From Welwitschia mirabilis (Eukaryota > Gnetophyta > Gnetopsida > Welwitschiales): a DNA stretch of 64,000 nt. The stretch is taken from contig JBOZIK010000001.1 of assembly GCA_051453625.1 (NCBI GenBank), positions 221,064,767 to 221,128,766 on the forward strand, read 5' to 3'. The notes beneath the pieces were generated by a model. That model searched no databases. It was not told the DNA's origin and saw nothing but the letters and a program-made list of their open reading frames with translations. The position numbers were made by a program, and so were the translations under genes. Numbering within the stretch: the stretch's first letter is position 1; every line of letters starts with the position of its first letter. This document shows positions 21,701-33,509 of this stretch, in pieces.

Positions 21701-22494
21701 GAGGATGTCTAAGGAAGTGTGTGCATTTAATCAAAGAACACCTACCTTTAAAAGAAAATCTCAATTTCAATAAATATTAGGTGGAAAACCACATTGGAAA
21801 CCTTTTGAAAATAGATTTAGGAATTTAAAATTCCAAACAAATAACCAAATCTTCAACTAAATCAAAATGATCCACTTAGAGATTCAATAGAATAATTTCA
21901 AAAGATGTAAGAAAAGATCAATAATAATATTAAAAACTTAGTAAATGTACTTCAATAAAGATTTCTATCTAATCAAAGACCATAAGGGTCTCTTGCATTT
22001 CAATCTTTACTCATCCCAAATGAATTTAAGAGAGATTTGAAGGTAGTAACAAGAAGTGAAAATGAATAACACTTCCTACCTATGAGGTTTTAACTTCCAA
22101 ATATAGTGAAAAAAGTAAGGAATAAGATGATGTAGTAATTTTAGATACATATAACTTCCTTTAAACATTAAATGCTAAGCCCATCACAAAAAATTATTCA
22201 CAAGAAATCAAAGGGAAGAAATCATCTCCTCCTTAGCCTGATAGGTTAAACATAAATCCAACCTATGATGAGAACTTGAAGGTCTTGATGTAGAAAGCAA
22301 ACATTAACTTATGTTTTTGGAAACTCTTGCAAGAAATTTCTAAATATTCTAAGTTATTAAAAAACCTAGTTAAAAGAAAACAAAAACATACCATTACTAG
22401 TAAGGTCTTCCTTGCTCAATCTATTTTTAGCTTATTCATGAAAATGTGTCCTAAATTTAAGGATTCTAGGGCAGCAACAATGAGTATTACTTTG

Positions 22495-22700
22495 AATGGA
22501 AATAAAAGAATTTAAAAATATTTAATTAACATAGGAGCTAGTGTAAACATCATGCCTCTTCACATATGTAAAAGACTCTGGTTGAAAAACAGAGTAGAAC
22601 CTATAGAAATCATCTTAGAATTGGCTGATACTTAATTAAGAAATCCTTAGGAATTATTAAGGACTTATTTATCCCATAGTTATAGTTATCATTAAGGAAG
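22495..22700 (+). pseudogene. Gypsy copy 1 aspartic protease relic
   Basis: The reading LINIGASVNIMPLHICKRL (from about 22,522) is the retroviral-type protease active-site block of Athila-like elements, normally ending in DLGASVNLMP. The catalytic Asp is replaced by Asn (codon AAC at 22,528-22,530), so the enzyme would be inactive. An ELADT block typical of this family follows near 22,620. Stops interrupt both sides. Confidence 0.8.
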
Positions 22701-22781
22701 AATATGATGAAGCTTATCCATTGCTCTTAGTAAAAGCCTTTTTTGCAATTGTCCACTTTATTATTAACACATGAACTAGAA

Positions 22782-22958
22782 NNNNNNNNNNNNNNNNNNN
22801 NNNNNNNNNNNNNNNNNNNNNNNNNNNNNNNNNNNNNNNNNNNNNNNNNNNNNNNNNNNNNNNNNNNNNNNNNNNNNNNNNNNNNNNNNNNNNNNNNNNN
22901 NNNNNNNNNNNNNNNNNNNNNNNNNNNNNNNNNNNNNNNNNNNNNNNNNNNNNNNNNN
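22782..22958. other. Assembly gap, 177 N
   Basis: Gap inside gypsy copy 1, between the protease and the RT spacer. Confidence 0.95.
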
Positions 22959-23119
22959 AATTGAAATACACTGTCTAGAGCATGAGGATAAGGAATTTTT
23001 TGAATAGAAGGAAATCCAACATGTTGACTCAATGAAAAACCATTTTAAAAGGTTTCATCCCTTACTATCATCTCCATGACATCCCAAAATGAAAGTCATT
23101 GATGATAATTTAGTACTCA

Positions 23120-23765
23120 CACTTGAAAATTCCAATTTATAATTGAAAGAGTTACCCAAAGGTGTAAAATACATTTTTCTATACAAAAATTTAAGGAAAC
23201 CTTTGATAATAACTGATATTTTTACTTCTCAACAGGAATCCAACTTGATCTCACTTTTGACTTCTAATGAAGATGCTTTTTCTTGGATCCATAAATAATT
23301 AGCTACCATTCCTCTTTCCATAATTCAACACAAAATCTACCTTAATGATAATGCTAAACTAGTTAGATAACAATAATGAAGAATCAACCTAGCCATTAAG
23401 AAAGTAGTTAAAGATGAAATAATTAAACTTATGAATTCTAGGATCATCTATGCTATATCCGATAGTGAGTGGGTTATCCCTTTGATAGTAGTTTCGAAAA
23501 TGAAGAATGTGCATTGATTTTAGAAAACTTAATGAGATCACTAAAAAGGATCATTGTCCTTTACCCTTTTTTGATCAAGTGCTTAATAGAATCCAAGGAC
23601 ATGCCTACTATTATTTTATCTATGTGTATAGTGGTTACAATCAGGTTTGTATAGCAAGTAAAAATCAAGCAAAAATAATTTTTACCTCTTCCTTTAGAAT
23701 TTTGCTTTAAAAAAAATGTCTTTTGGAGTTTGCAATGCCCCTGACACTTTTCAATGAGCAATGAT
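23120..23765 (+). pseudogene. Gypsy copy 1 reverse transcriptase, N-terminal part
   Basis: After a decayed ELPKGVKYIFL-like spacer (23,149-23,180) and a KIYLNDNAKL block (about 23,334), the RT start reads SDSEWVIPLIVV (about 23,461) and, after a frame change, CIDFRKLNEITKKDHCPLPF (from 23,508), FDQVLNRIQGHAYYYF and YSGYNQVCIA. In motif A the usual FLDGYSGYNQ is FIYVYSGYNQ, so the catalytic Asp is lost. It breaks off at 23,765 in the gap, close to the CNAPDTFQ block. Confidence 0.88.
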
Positions 23766-23865
23766 NNNNNNNNNNNNNNNNNNNNNNNNNNNNNNNNNNN
23801 NNNNNNNNNNNNNNNNNNNNNNNNNNNNNNNNNNNNNNNNNNNNNNNNNNNNNNNNNNNNNNNNN

Positions 23866-24205
23866 TAAGTGATAAACTCTTTCTAATTGATCTGAATTAT
23901 AAAGAACTAGTTTTTATGATAGGAGAATTGGAATCCAAATAGAACTCATCTAACTTGCATTTCATCCATTGCATTTTACCTTCATTCATCATTGCATTGT
24001 ATTTACATTACTATTTACTTTCATTTACTAAAATAAAAAAGATTAACAATACCTTATGAAATCAATTTTCAAACTTCTAGCCTAGTACTTTAATGGATTA
24101 CAACATTCAAGTTAACTCCTATCTATATTAGTTTGTGTTTTCTGCAAGTATTGTGATTTACAGGTTTTACCTAAGGACTTAAAGATTACATAAATTAACA
24201 CTACA
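23866..24205 (+). repeat. 5' LTR of gypsy element 2 (3' portion)
   Basis: It aligns along its whole visible length with 33,851-34,186, for instance AGAATTGGAAT.CAAATAGA at about 23,923 and 33,906, and TACCTAAGGACTTAAAG against TCCTAAGGACTTAAAGG. It ends ...CACTACA just before the primer site. The start is hidden in the gap at 23,766-23,865. Confidence 0.85.
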
Positions 24206-24211
24206 TCATTT

Positions 24212-24228
24212 TGGCATCATTACTGGGA
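24212..24228 (+). promoter_or_regulatory. Primer-binding site relic of gypsy element 2
   Basis: TGGCATCATTACTGGGA lies seven bases after the LTR end. The usual site in this group is TGGCGCCGTTGCCGGGGA, matched to tRNA-Asp in Athila-like elements (family knowledge from memory). All CpG positions of that site have changed here, as expected from deamination of methylated cytosine. Confidence 0.8.
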
Positions 24229-24659
24229 AAGGCCATAAGGAGTTGAAGGATTGTTACTATCTAGATAACTACCTCAAATTTCAGTTTAAATTAATTATTT
24301 GAAATAGTGCTATTATTTTATTTGTAGTTTAGTAGATTTATTTTGGCAATTTTCATTTTCTGTAGTTTTAAATATTACTGTCATCCTCTCTGTTGTCTCC
24401 ACGACATTGGGAATAAAATTTCTAAATTTTTGAATTTAGTTTCTTTTTTGCAATTTTTTCTATATATAAATTAGTAATAAAAATACTATCATCTTCTCTG
24501 TCATCCCCACAACCAACTGGATGATGGTTTAGTTTTCTAGTTTTTGTAATTTTTCTTTGGTTTTAGTTTTTAACTTTTATGATCATCATCCCTCCTGTTA
24601 TCTCCATAACCAAGTGGATAACTCTTAGTTATTTTTAATTTTAGTTTTTACTTTCTATA

Positions 24660-26420
24660 TAAACTATGCAAGGATATGATGAATTTTGGTAAAAAGATGA
24701 AATACCAGAGAAATCCAAACTTGATTGAAGAAAATATCAAAGAAGGATTATTTAACTTTGAGCAAAATCTAGGTATACATATTCTAGATATGCAAATTTT
24801 AATAATTAAAGAATAAGATTTTTTTGCTTTTGTTATTTTAAAATTCGATTTTGCAAAAGAAAATTATACCATATAAGTAAATCATGTCATTTCTTCTTCA
24901 ACTATGTAAAATCTTCATAGAAACAAAATTAAGTTGCTTTGTCTAATATCCTAATCATGATAGAAACTTTAAATTTAATTATAAATCATAAATTTAGAGA
25001 TCTAGTTGCTAATAGAAAATCTAAAATCCAAAATCCTTTTGATTTACCTTCTAATAATGACATAGAATTAAGAAACTTGAATGACTATCCATCATTTTCA
25101 AGGGAACTACTGAGGACCCTTTTCAAAGTCTAGTCGATATTTAATAACTTATATTTACCTTAGGAAATGGAAATAAATGAATTAGTGATTGTACTTACAT
25201 GATTACCTTTTTGGTTAAACTTAGAGAAAAGGCTTTTCTTTGGCCTAAAACCATTTCACACAAGAGTATTAAATCATGAAATAAACTATAAGACGTTTTT
25301 ATTAAAAGATTTTTAAGTGAAAGTACCATGAGAAAAAGAAGGAAAAAAGTTACCAACTTCCAATAACAACCTCATGAGGATTATGCCATAACTTATGAGC
25401 ATTTTATCATAGCTATCCATTCTAGTACTATTAATAAATTTTATAAAGAAGAATTGATAAATTATTTCTATAATGGATTGATTAGTCAAATCAAAAAACT
25501 TGTAGAATTTTATTATGTTAGCAACTTGATGAACTTAATTTTAGGTTATGCAAGGAATGTGTTGGAAAATATAGTAGAGATAAGTCATACTTGGTAAAAA
25601 TCCACTTCTAAGGAAAATTGAACTAGAGGCCAAATCATAAAAGATTTAAAGAAATTAAAACATTATAAGGAAGAAGAAAAAGATGATTCAACTAATATAA
25701 TTAAGGATTTCAATACTACTTTTGAGAAGTACACTCAAATGATAGTTGATGCAAGATAGTAAAAGATAAAAACAGAACTTCAAGATGTGATATTTGTGAA
25801 GACACTTTCATCAAACTAAAGTATATCCTTTGTTACCAACTTGTAAAGAGAGAATGTTTGAGGAAGTATGTGCATTCAATCAAATAACACCTAACTTTAA
25901 AAGCCAGCCACAATTTCAACAAATATTAGATGGAAAATCACATTGGAAACTTTTTGAGAATAGATTCTAAAATTCAAACTTTCAATAATATAACCTCAAT
26001 TTTTGATTAAATAAAAAACTATTCACTTATAAAATCCATAGAATAATTGAAAAAGGTGCAAGAAAAGACTAATAATATTATTAAAAACTTAGTAAATGTA
26101 CTTTAACAAATGATGCTTGTCAATCAAAGACCATAAAGGTCTCTTACATCTCAATCATTATCCAACCCAAATGAGGTTAAGAGAGATTTAAAGGTAATAA
26201 TAAGAATTGTACATAATAGAACACCTCCTACCCATGAGGTTTCAAATTTACAAAATAATAAAAAAAATAATGAAGAAGATGATGTAGAAATTTTGGACTC
26301 ATATAACTTTTCATCAACATCACATGCTAAAACCTCCACTAAAAACTCTTCATAAAAAAATAAAGGGAAGAAACAATCTACTCCTTGGCTTAATTAATTA
26401 AATACGAATCCTACCTTTGG
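24660..26420 (+). pseudogene. Gypsy element 2 gag relic
   Basis: Gag forms the particle shell. Recognisable parts are a start-like MQGYDEFW near 24,667, FDLPSNNDIELRNLNDYPSF (about 25,038-25,097), the conserved core at 25,270-25,600 (NHEINYKTFLLKDF, then in another frame TYEHFIIAIHSS) and KEELINYFYNGLISQIKKLV (25,446-25,505). The last corresponds to the LIQYFYEGL block of Athila-type gag. A remnant of the C-terminal Cys-rich region (RCDICEDTFIKLKYILC) lies near 25,778, and the part shared with gypsy copy 1 follows from 25,858. Stops and frame changes are frequent. Confidence 0.75.
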
Positions 26421-26599
26421 TGAATACTTAAAGACCTTGATGTAAGAGGTAAACATCAACTTAACTTTTTGAAAACTCTTCTGAAAAAATCCTAAATATT
26501 CTAAGTTATGGAAAGATCTAGTAAGAAGGAAATAAAAATTTCCCATTCCCAGCAAAGTTTTTCTTACTCAATCTATTTTTAACTTAATTATAAAAAGTG

Positions 26600-27000
26600 T
26601 TCTAAATCTAAAGACCCTGGAGCAATAACAGTGAGTGTCACTTTGGAAGGAAACAAAATAATTCAAAAAGCTTTAATTAACATAGGAGCTAGTGTAAACA
26701 TCATGCCTCTTCACATATGTAAAATACTTGGGTTGGAAAATAGAATAGAATCTATATGAATTATCTTAGAATTGATTAATGCTTCAATTAAGAAATCTTA
26801 TGGATCATTAAGGACCTAGTCATCCAAATAGAGGAAGCTTTTTACTACATAGATGTAGTAATCATTGAGGTAAAACATGATGGAGATTATCCACTACTTT
26901 TAGAAAGAGACTTTTGTGTAACTACCTACTGTATCATTGACACATAGACTGGGATGATGGAATGTCATATAGGTAATAAGAATTTTACCATTTGAGTCTT
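26600..27000 (+). pseudogene. Gypsy element 2 aspartic protease relic
   Basis: The frame reads SVTLEGNKIIQKALINIGAS then VNIMPLHICKILGLENRI (about 26,635-26,748), the Athila-type protease block. The catalytic Asp is Asn (AAC at 26,679-26,681), exactly as in copy 1. A stop follows at about 26,757, and the rest (an ELINAS block, then a decayed DVVIIE/GRP-like region) is out of frame. Confidence 0.85.
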
Positions 27001-28260
27001 TGATACTACTAAAAAATAAGTAGGAGATGAGTTTAACTTAGAAGAAGAACCTAAACCAACCTTATTTTTACAACATCAACCAATTGAGAAGATATTTATA
27101 ATGTTTTATGAACCAAATTTGTATGATGATCCAAGTGAAATACATTGTCTTGAGCTTGAGAATGAGAAATATGTCAACTGGGAGAAAACTCAACATGCTT
27201 ACCTATTAGAAAACATTTTTGAAGAGTGTTATTCCATGTCTATCATTCCCATGATAGATAGGAGAATAGTTGAAAAATATAACTTAGAACTTAAGGAATT
27301 GCTGAAAGGTCTGAATTACATTTTTCTATCCAATAATTTGAGAAAACCTTGATAATAAGTAACCTTTTCACTCCTCAATAAGAATCTAACTTGATCTCAC
27401 TCTTAATTCTAAAGAATATGCTTTTTCTTGGACTTATAAAGACTTAGCTACCATCCTTCTTTCTATAGCCCAACGTAAAATTTACCTTGAGGATAATGCT
27501 AAACCTATTAAATAACCCCAACGAAGGCTTAACCCAGCCCCTAAGCAAGTTGTTAAAGATGAAATTATTAAACTTATATATGTTGGGATCATATGTACTA
27601 TATTCGATAGTGAGTGGGTTATCCCTTTGACAGTAGTTCAAAAAAAGGGTGGAAAATGGAGAACATTCATTAATCTTAGAAAAATTAATGAGGTTATTAA
27701 AAAGAATTATAACCCTTTACCTTTATTGATTAATTACTTAATAAAATCTAAGGTTATGCCTACTATTATTTTCTTAATGGGTATAGTAGCTTTAATTAAG
27801 TTTGCATAGCAAATAAAGGTGAAGCCAAAACAACCTTTACCTCACCCTTTGGAATCTTTGCCTTGCCTTTGGAACTTTACAATGGTCTTAAGACTTTTTG
27901 ACAAGCAATGATAGGAATATTTTATAACATGATAGAGGATTCTATTGAAATATTTATGGATGACTTCTCCATCTTTTATGAAAATTTTGAACAAATCATA
28001 GAAAGCTTATAGAAAGTCTTGGATCAATGTACAAAGAGTGGTCTACACTTAAGCTAGAAAAAGAGTTTTCTCCTTGTTAATAATGGAATTATTTTAACTC
28101 ACCACATTTCTAATGAAGGGATTAAGATGAATCTTGAAAAAGTCAGTATCATTAAAATTCTTAATCCTCTAGCTAATGTTAAATAAATTAAATCATTTCT
28201 CAATTATGCTAGTTTCATCATTGTTTTATTCAAGATTATGCCAAGGTTTATAAACCTCTT
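27001..28260 (+). pseudogene. Gypsy element 2 spacer and reverse transcriptase relic
   Basis: An 83-codon open frame at 27,101-27,352 is the family's protease-RT spacer (LELENEKYVNW, LELKELLKGLNYIFLSNN). RT begins with AQRKIYLEDNAKPIK (about 27,469), then PQRRLNPA, SDSEWVIPLTVVQKKGGKW (27,607-27,660) and INLRKINEVIKKNYNPLPLL (27,670-27,729). Motif A reads FLNGYSSFN, with Asn (27,776-27,778) for the catalytic Asp. The catalytic box EIFMDDFSIF has MDD at 27,956-27,964 intact. Stops and frameshifts are scattered, and the usual MPFGLCNAPATFQ block is degraded near 27,850-27,900. Confidence 0.9.
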
Positions 28261-29200
28261 CACTCATTACTTAAAAACGAAGCTAAATTTAATTGGGATT
28301 ATTCATGTCAACTTGTTTTTTTTCACACACTTAAGGATAAAATTTCTTCTGAACCTATTATCATAGGTCCCAATTGAATTAAAGATTTTGAACTCATGTG
28401 TTATGTAAGCAGCGTTACTATGGGTGGGGTTCTCATTTAAAAATGTAAAAATGATCTTAAAGTCATATCCTATCTTAGTAAAACCTTATCTAAGATCTAA
28501 TCCAACTACACTACTATTGAAATGTAAATTCTTTCCATCATATTTTACCTTGATCATCTTAGATACTATCTTCTTAGCTTTCATACCAATGTTTACATAG
28601 ATCATGTAGTTATACACTATCTTGTACTAAGAAAGATTCTAGTGCCAAACCGATTAGGTAGATCCTTTTCATGCAAGAATTCAATCTTACCATCATTAAT
28701 AAGGCTAGAAAATATAATAGTATTGTAGATCACTTTTCTTGACTCTCTTATTCTCATGATGAACTTCCCATAAATGATTATTTTTAAAATGAATAACTAT
28801 TTGCTATTAAAAAACTTTATGCCATTTCNNNNNNNNNNNNNNNNNNNNNNNNNNNNNNNNNNNNNNNNNNNNNNNNNNNNNNNNNNNNNNNNNNNNNNNN
28901 NNNNNNNNNNNNNNNNNNNNNNNNNNNNATACTATCTTCTTAGCTTTCATACCAATGTTTACATAGATCATGCAATTATATACTATCTTGTACTGAGAAA
29001 GATTCTAATGCCAAACTTATTAGGTGGATCCTTCTCATGAAAGAATTCAATCTTACCATCATTAATAAGGCTAGAAAATATAATAGTATTGTAGATCACT
29101 TTTCTTAACTCTCTTATTCTCATGATGAACTTCCCATAAATGATTATTTTTAAAATGAATAACTATTTGCTATTAAACAACTTTATGCCATTTCTTCTAC
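28261..29200 (+). pseudogene. Gypsy element 2 RNase H relic (partly duplicated around a gap)
   Basis: The RT connection runs into RNase H. FYLDHLRYYLLSFHTNVYID (about 28,541-28,600) is followed by HVVIHYLVLRKILVPN, matching the AxxKFRxYLxG..VYTDHAALKYL pattern with TDH changed to IDH. The stretch 28,561-28,828 is repeated at 28,929-29,196 across a 100-N gap with about a dozen differences, so only one copy may be real. The terminal LVADHLSRL-like motif is not intact. Confidence 0.8.
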
Positions 29201-29339
29201 TTATTCGGCTTGTTGGTACAATGACATTGTGAACTAACTTGTTATAATAAAAATACCTTAGCATTGAAATCATAACCAATAAAAATCTTTTCTCCATAGA
29301 ATTGGTGACTATAAGTGGAATCAATCTCATCTTTACTAA

Positions 29340-30480
29340 AGATGCAATGACCAACTCATGCATAAATGTATGTCTAAATGGGAAAACCTAGAGATCCTTA
29401 ACCTTTGCCATGGTGGGGTATGTGGAGGACACTTTAGTAGCCAAAAGACTACAATGAAAATTCTTTACTCTGGTAGTCTGCCCTTTTCAAAAACTCTTTT
29501 AACTTTTCTAGAAGATGGGATTCTTGTTAATGCTTTAGTNNNNNNNNNNNNNNNNNNNNNNNNNNNNNNNNNNNNNNNNNNNNNNNNNNNNNNNNNNNNN
29601 NNNNNNNNNNNNNNNNNNNNNNNNNNNNNNNNNNNNNNNTTTTAACTTTTCTAGAAGATGGGATTCTTGTTAATGCTTTAGTAGTTTAGCTACTTCTCAA
29701 GATATGCTCCTTAAACCTATGCTTGAATGTGAACCCTTTTATTATTAGGAGATTGACTTTATAGGCCCTATTAAACCATCTTCTCATGATAAAAACTACA
29801 TCCTAGTGGTTATTGATTATGTCACCCAATGGGTTGAAGCTTTTCCCACTACCAAGAATGATGTTCAAACTATTTGCAATTCCATTTAAACTCATATGTT
29901 TCAATGTTTTGGTTTTTCTACAATCATTATTAGTGATTAAAAAACTTATTTTATTAATTATCTTTTTGAAATCTTTATTTATCCGTTGAAATTGAACTTA
30001 GAGTTTAATGTACTTATCATCTACAAACTAATGGCCAAGCCAAAAATGAAAATAGGAAAATTTTAAAAATGCTTCAAAAATTAGTCTCTATTAATAAGAA
30101 AACTTAGTCTTCTAAACTTAACTATGTTCTTTGAGCTTATCATACTACATGGTAAAACTCTCTAGGTTTTTCACCTTATGAACTTATGTATGGGAAGGTT
30201 TGTATCTTGCCAGTTAATATTTGCTATAACTTCTATTAATCCATACATCAACCTAAGCTTGTAAACTTGAATGAAAGTCTTAAGACTGTATTAGCCAAAC
30301 TTAACCATTTAGATGAAAAATGTACTCATGATATACATCAACAACTAATTCATAAATCCCAAGTCAAGTTTAAACTTGATAAAAATATTCTCCATAAGCA
30401 ATTTGAACATGGTTAACTCATTCTTCTATATAATAACTGAATAAAATTTTTACACAATAAGTTAACCTATAAATGGTTAT
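29340..30480 (+). pseudogene. Gypsy element 2 integrase relic
   Basis: Integrase inserts the cDNA. The zinc-finger part gives LNLCHGGVCGGHFSSQKTTM (from 29,394), the CHSxxxGGHFG.KKT block. The catalytic core starts with LLKPMLECEPFYY*EIDFIG (29,709-29,768), then NYILVVIDYVTQWVEAFPTT (29,798-29,857) and STIIISD*KTYF (second Asp near 29,935). After a frameshift, YHLQTNGQAKNENRKIL (about 30,017) stands for YHPQTNGQVEVSNREIK. The C-terminus has SPYELMYGKVCILPVN (30,172-30,219) and a decayed LLYNSRLKLFPGKL block near 30,425. Stops and frame changes abolish function. Confidence 0.9.
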
Positions 30481-31929
30481 ATCTTTAATGGATCAGTTAA
30501 AATCTTCAATCTAAATACTAGCGAAATTTAAAAATTTAATGGATAAAGGTTGAAAATTTATGAATCGTCTACTAATTAAACCTTGATCATAATAGAAGCA
30601 CTTGTCTTAGAAGCCCTCTCAATAAGGAGGACATTCCTCTTGCCATTATTTAAATTTCTTCTTAATTGATTTTTAACTTGATTTATGTATTACTTTATAA
30701 AATTACCATGACTAATAATCTCTTACTTAGGCATTTTAAAATGATAAGATTAGATTCACCCAATTTTAAGACATTCATATTTTTATGAACTTCATTTAGA
30801 AGGAAGATGCCTTGGTTCTTTTATTCTCTTTTAATGGTTCATGCTCTTACTTCCTTTTGTTTTAGTACTTTGCTAGTCATGTGGCATTCTTTTCACTTTC
30901 GAAAAAAAATGGTGGGGAGAGATGAGGGAGGTGATAGGAGAGAAAAAGAAGAAGAAGTATCTTTTAGCTAACTAAATCATGATATCCTACTACAAGCACA
31001 CCAAGGCATATTTCCTAAGAAGGGCATTTGACAATGCAATATGATAGCTGTGGGAACTCCATTGGGGGTTAGTTAGCCATGTTGTTTAAGTCCTTACTCT
31101 TTGACAATGGTTGCACTCTCCTCATCATGGAGAAATAATTATCATTTAGATGTTACAAGGTTAGTAATGCCTTTGGTATTATCAAAGGTACTGCTTATTC
31201 TTTAGACTTATTTTGCATATAGTACTTTCACATAATCATTCTAATTTTTTGGATTCTATTGTTGTTTTGATGTCTAAGCTAGTGAGTTCATGTTTGAGTA
31301 GCTTTTGATCTTATCATTATTATTTGGCAACATTAGACATACTTGACATCATCATAATCATTACCTATCTGAATGGTATGTTATGTGTTTTTACATATTA
31401 TCATGCATTTTTTATCAGGTGATTTTATAATTTTTGCCAATGGAATTTATTAGGTTATTTATGTTTCTAGTTGTCCATTTTACTTTTGTTTTTAATTAGC
31501 TATTTTATTGGGGTTTTCAAAGTTATTTTCATACTTTTTCAGCATAATATTTTGGATTTGAGGATTTATTAGTTTTTTATTAATATTACTCATAGTTTTT
31601 ATCTATGGGGGTTGTTTTTCTTTTAACACTTTTTGACAGGTAATGATCATACCTTTTCTTTTAAGTTTCAGTCTTACTTTTACATGATTACTAAGTTTAG
31701 GAATATTTGAGAAGTTCTTCTAAGCTTTACTTCTTTCTACTTAGTGCATTATTATGGTCCTATCCTTCTCTCCTTGAGTCCTTTCTACATAAGTCTATTT
31801 TCATCATGATTATTGTTTTTAAGGATGATTCTTCACTTTTAACCATCTTCCTAACTTTCTGATGATTTTTTGTTGCTTGACTATGGATACCCTTACTTAT
31901 CGAACTTTTTCTAGCCTTTCCTATTTTTC
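30481..31929 (+). other. Noncoding 3' region of gypsy element 2
   Basis: No open frame of note and no env-like signature is recognisable. A purine-rich tract lies at 30,898-30,958. The rest is T-rich. In Athila-type elements a long region between integrase and the 3' LTR is normal. Confidence 0.5.
30898..30958 (+). other. Purine-rich tract (polypurine-tract-like)
   Basis: A run of almost only A and G, including GGTGGGGAGAGATGAGGGAG, stands out from the T-rich surroundings. Polypurine tracts prime plus-strand synthesis just before a 3' LTR. If this were the real one, the LTR would be about 3.2 kb long; no LTR start can be confirmed. Confidence 0.45.
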
Positions 31930-32124
31930 AAAAATCTCCTTTGATGAGTGCTGTTCCACATCTATCATCTCCATGATAAAAGAGATAATAGTAGTCTCTT
32001 TGAATCTATTGCAATTTAGAACATCTTGATTCACTTTGGGAAGGGGTGTAGAACATATTTTTGGGCTACCTCTAAGATATTAAATGAAATTCTTATTTAT
32101 GAGGATCATTTTAAAGCTTTCATG
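31930..32124 (+). pseudogene. Extra gypsy pol spacer fragment
   Basis: The bases from about 31,940 (GATGAGTGCTGTTCCACATC) match 27,216-27,260 of element 2 (GAAGAGTGTTATTCCATGTC). The translation FDECCSTSIISMI parallels FEECYSMSIIPMI. A second block near 32,036-32,075 (GKGCRTYFWATSK) parallels KGLNYIFLSN. It is therefore a short third copy of the protease-RT spacer, displaced into the 3' region and ending at the GT microsatellite. Confidence 0.55.
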
Positions 32125-32196
<72 letters not shown>

Positions 32197-32202
32197 NNNN
32201 NN

Positions 32203-32237
<35 letters not shown>
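32125..32237. repeat. (GT)n microsatellite
   Basis: An almost pure GT run of about 110 bp, interrupted by six N at 32,197-32,202, so its true length is unknown. Confidence 0.97.
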
Positions 32238-32238
<1 letters not shown>

Positions 32239-32783
32239 TGCACTCATCAATATATAATTTCATATTACTTGTATGATATTCATTATGGACATTATTTAGT
32301 AGGCCTTAGTAGCACAATTATAGAACTTTCTTGCAGGTGTGATCTTGGGTACTCAAGAAACCATTAATAAGAGAAGTAATTTTATGATTATTGAATTTTT
32401 CTCTTGTAGAATATATTTAAAAGTTACTAATGGATTTGTATACATCATTTTAAATTGTTACTACTTAGTTTATACACATTAGTTTCAGTATCACTATTCC
32501 GAATTATGCATACACATCATTATTTTCTAAAGCTGTCATTATTACATATTATAATAATTATTGTAAATGAGATTCATTTGTTATACTGTGATGTGTTAAA
32601 CATTTTAATTATAGGGCTAATGGATATGTTAGTACTTGTATTTCTCTGATGATCATACTTGCAAGCATATGACTTTTATTCTGATTTCCTAAGCCTATCA
32701 TTTTCATTATCATCTTAATGACATACAAAATGACATATCTATTATGCATCCTATAGAGGTATTATATTAGTTAATTAGTTTTT
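32238..32783. other. AT-rich stretch, nothing recognised
   Basis: Short open frames only, no motif. It ends in a 726-N gap. Confidence 0.4.
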
Positions 32784-33509
32784 NNNNNNNNNNNNNNNNN
32801 NNNNNNNNNNNNNNNNNNNNNNNNNNNNNNNNNNNNNNNNNNNNNNNNNNNNNNNNNNNNNNNNNNNNNNNNNNNNNNNNNNNNNNNNNNNNNNNNNNNN
32901 NNNNNNNNNNNNNNNNNNNNNNNNNNNNNNNNNNNNNNNNNNNNNNNNNNNNNNNNNNNNNNNNNNNNNNNNNNNNNNNNNNNNNNNNNNNNNNNNNNNN
33001 NNNNNNNNNNNNNNNNNNNNNNNNNNNNNNNNNNNNNNNNNNNNNNNNNNNNNNNNNNNNNNNNNNNNNNNNNNNNNNNNNNNNNNNNNNNNNNNNNNNN
33101 NNNNNNNNNNNNNNNNNNNNNNNNNNNNNNNNNNNNNNNNNNNNNNNNNNNNNNNNNNNNNNNNNNNNNNNNNNNNNNNNNNNNNNNNNNNNNNNNNNNN
33201 NNNNNNNNNNNNNNNNNNNNNNNNNNNNNNNNNNNNNNNNNNNNNNNNNNNNNNNNNNNNNNNNNNNNNNNNNNNNNNNNNNNNNNNNNNNNNNNNNNNN
33301 NNNNNNNNNNNNNNNNNNNNNNNNNNNNNNNNNNNNNNNNNNNNNNNNNNNNNNNNNNNNNNNNNNNNNNNNNNNNNNNNNNNNNNNNNNNNNNNNNNNN
33401 NNNNNNNNNNNNNNNNNNNNNNNNNNNNNNNNNNNNNNNNNNNNNNNNNNNNNNNNNNNNNNNNNNNNNNNNNNNNNNNNNNNNNNNNNNNNNNNNNNNN
33501 NNNNNNNNN
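32784..33509. other. Assembly gap, 726 N
   Basis: It hides the start of the 3' LTR of gypsy element 2, or sequence before it. Confidence 0.9.

Larger units (their letters stand above)
21700..23765 (+). mobile_element. Truncated Ty3/gypsy copy 1 (Athila-like): gag end, protease, RT start
   Basis: This segment is homologous to 25,850-27,930 of the following element. For example, 21,715-21,830 (GTCTAAGGAAGTGTGTGCAT) matches 25,858-25,970, and the protease boxes are nearly the same. It covers the end of gag, the protease and the start of RT, then stops at a 100-N gap, beyond which lies the LTR of the next element. The gag N-terminus, the rest of RT, RNase H and integrase are missing. Stops and frameshifts are common. 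Confidence 0.85.

Noticed and set aside
32026-32367. Frame of 113 codons with a Val-Cys repeat
   Set aside because: It is the translation of the GT microsatellite.
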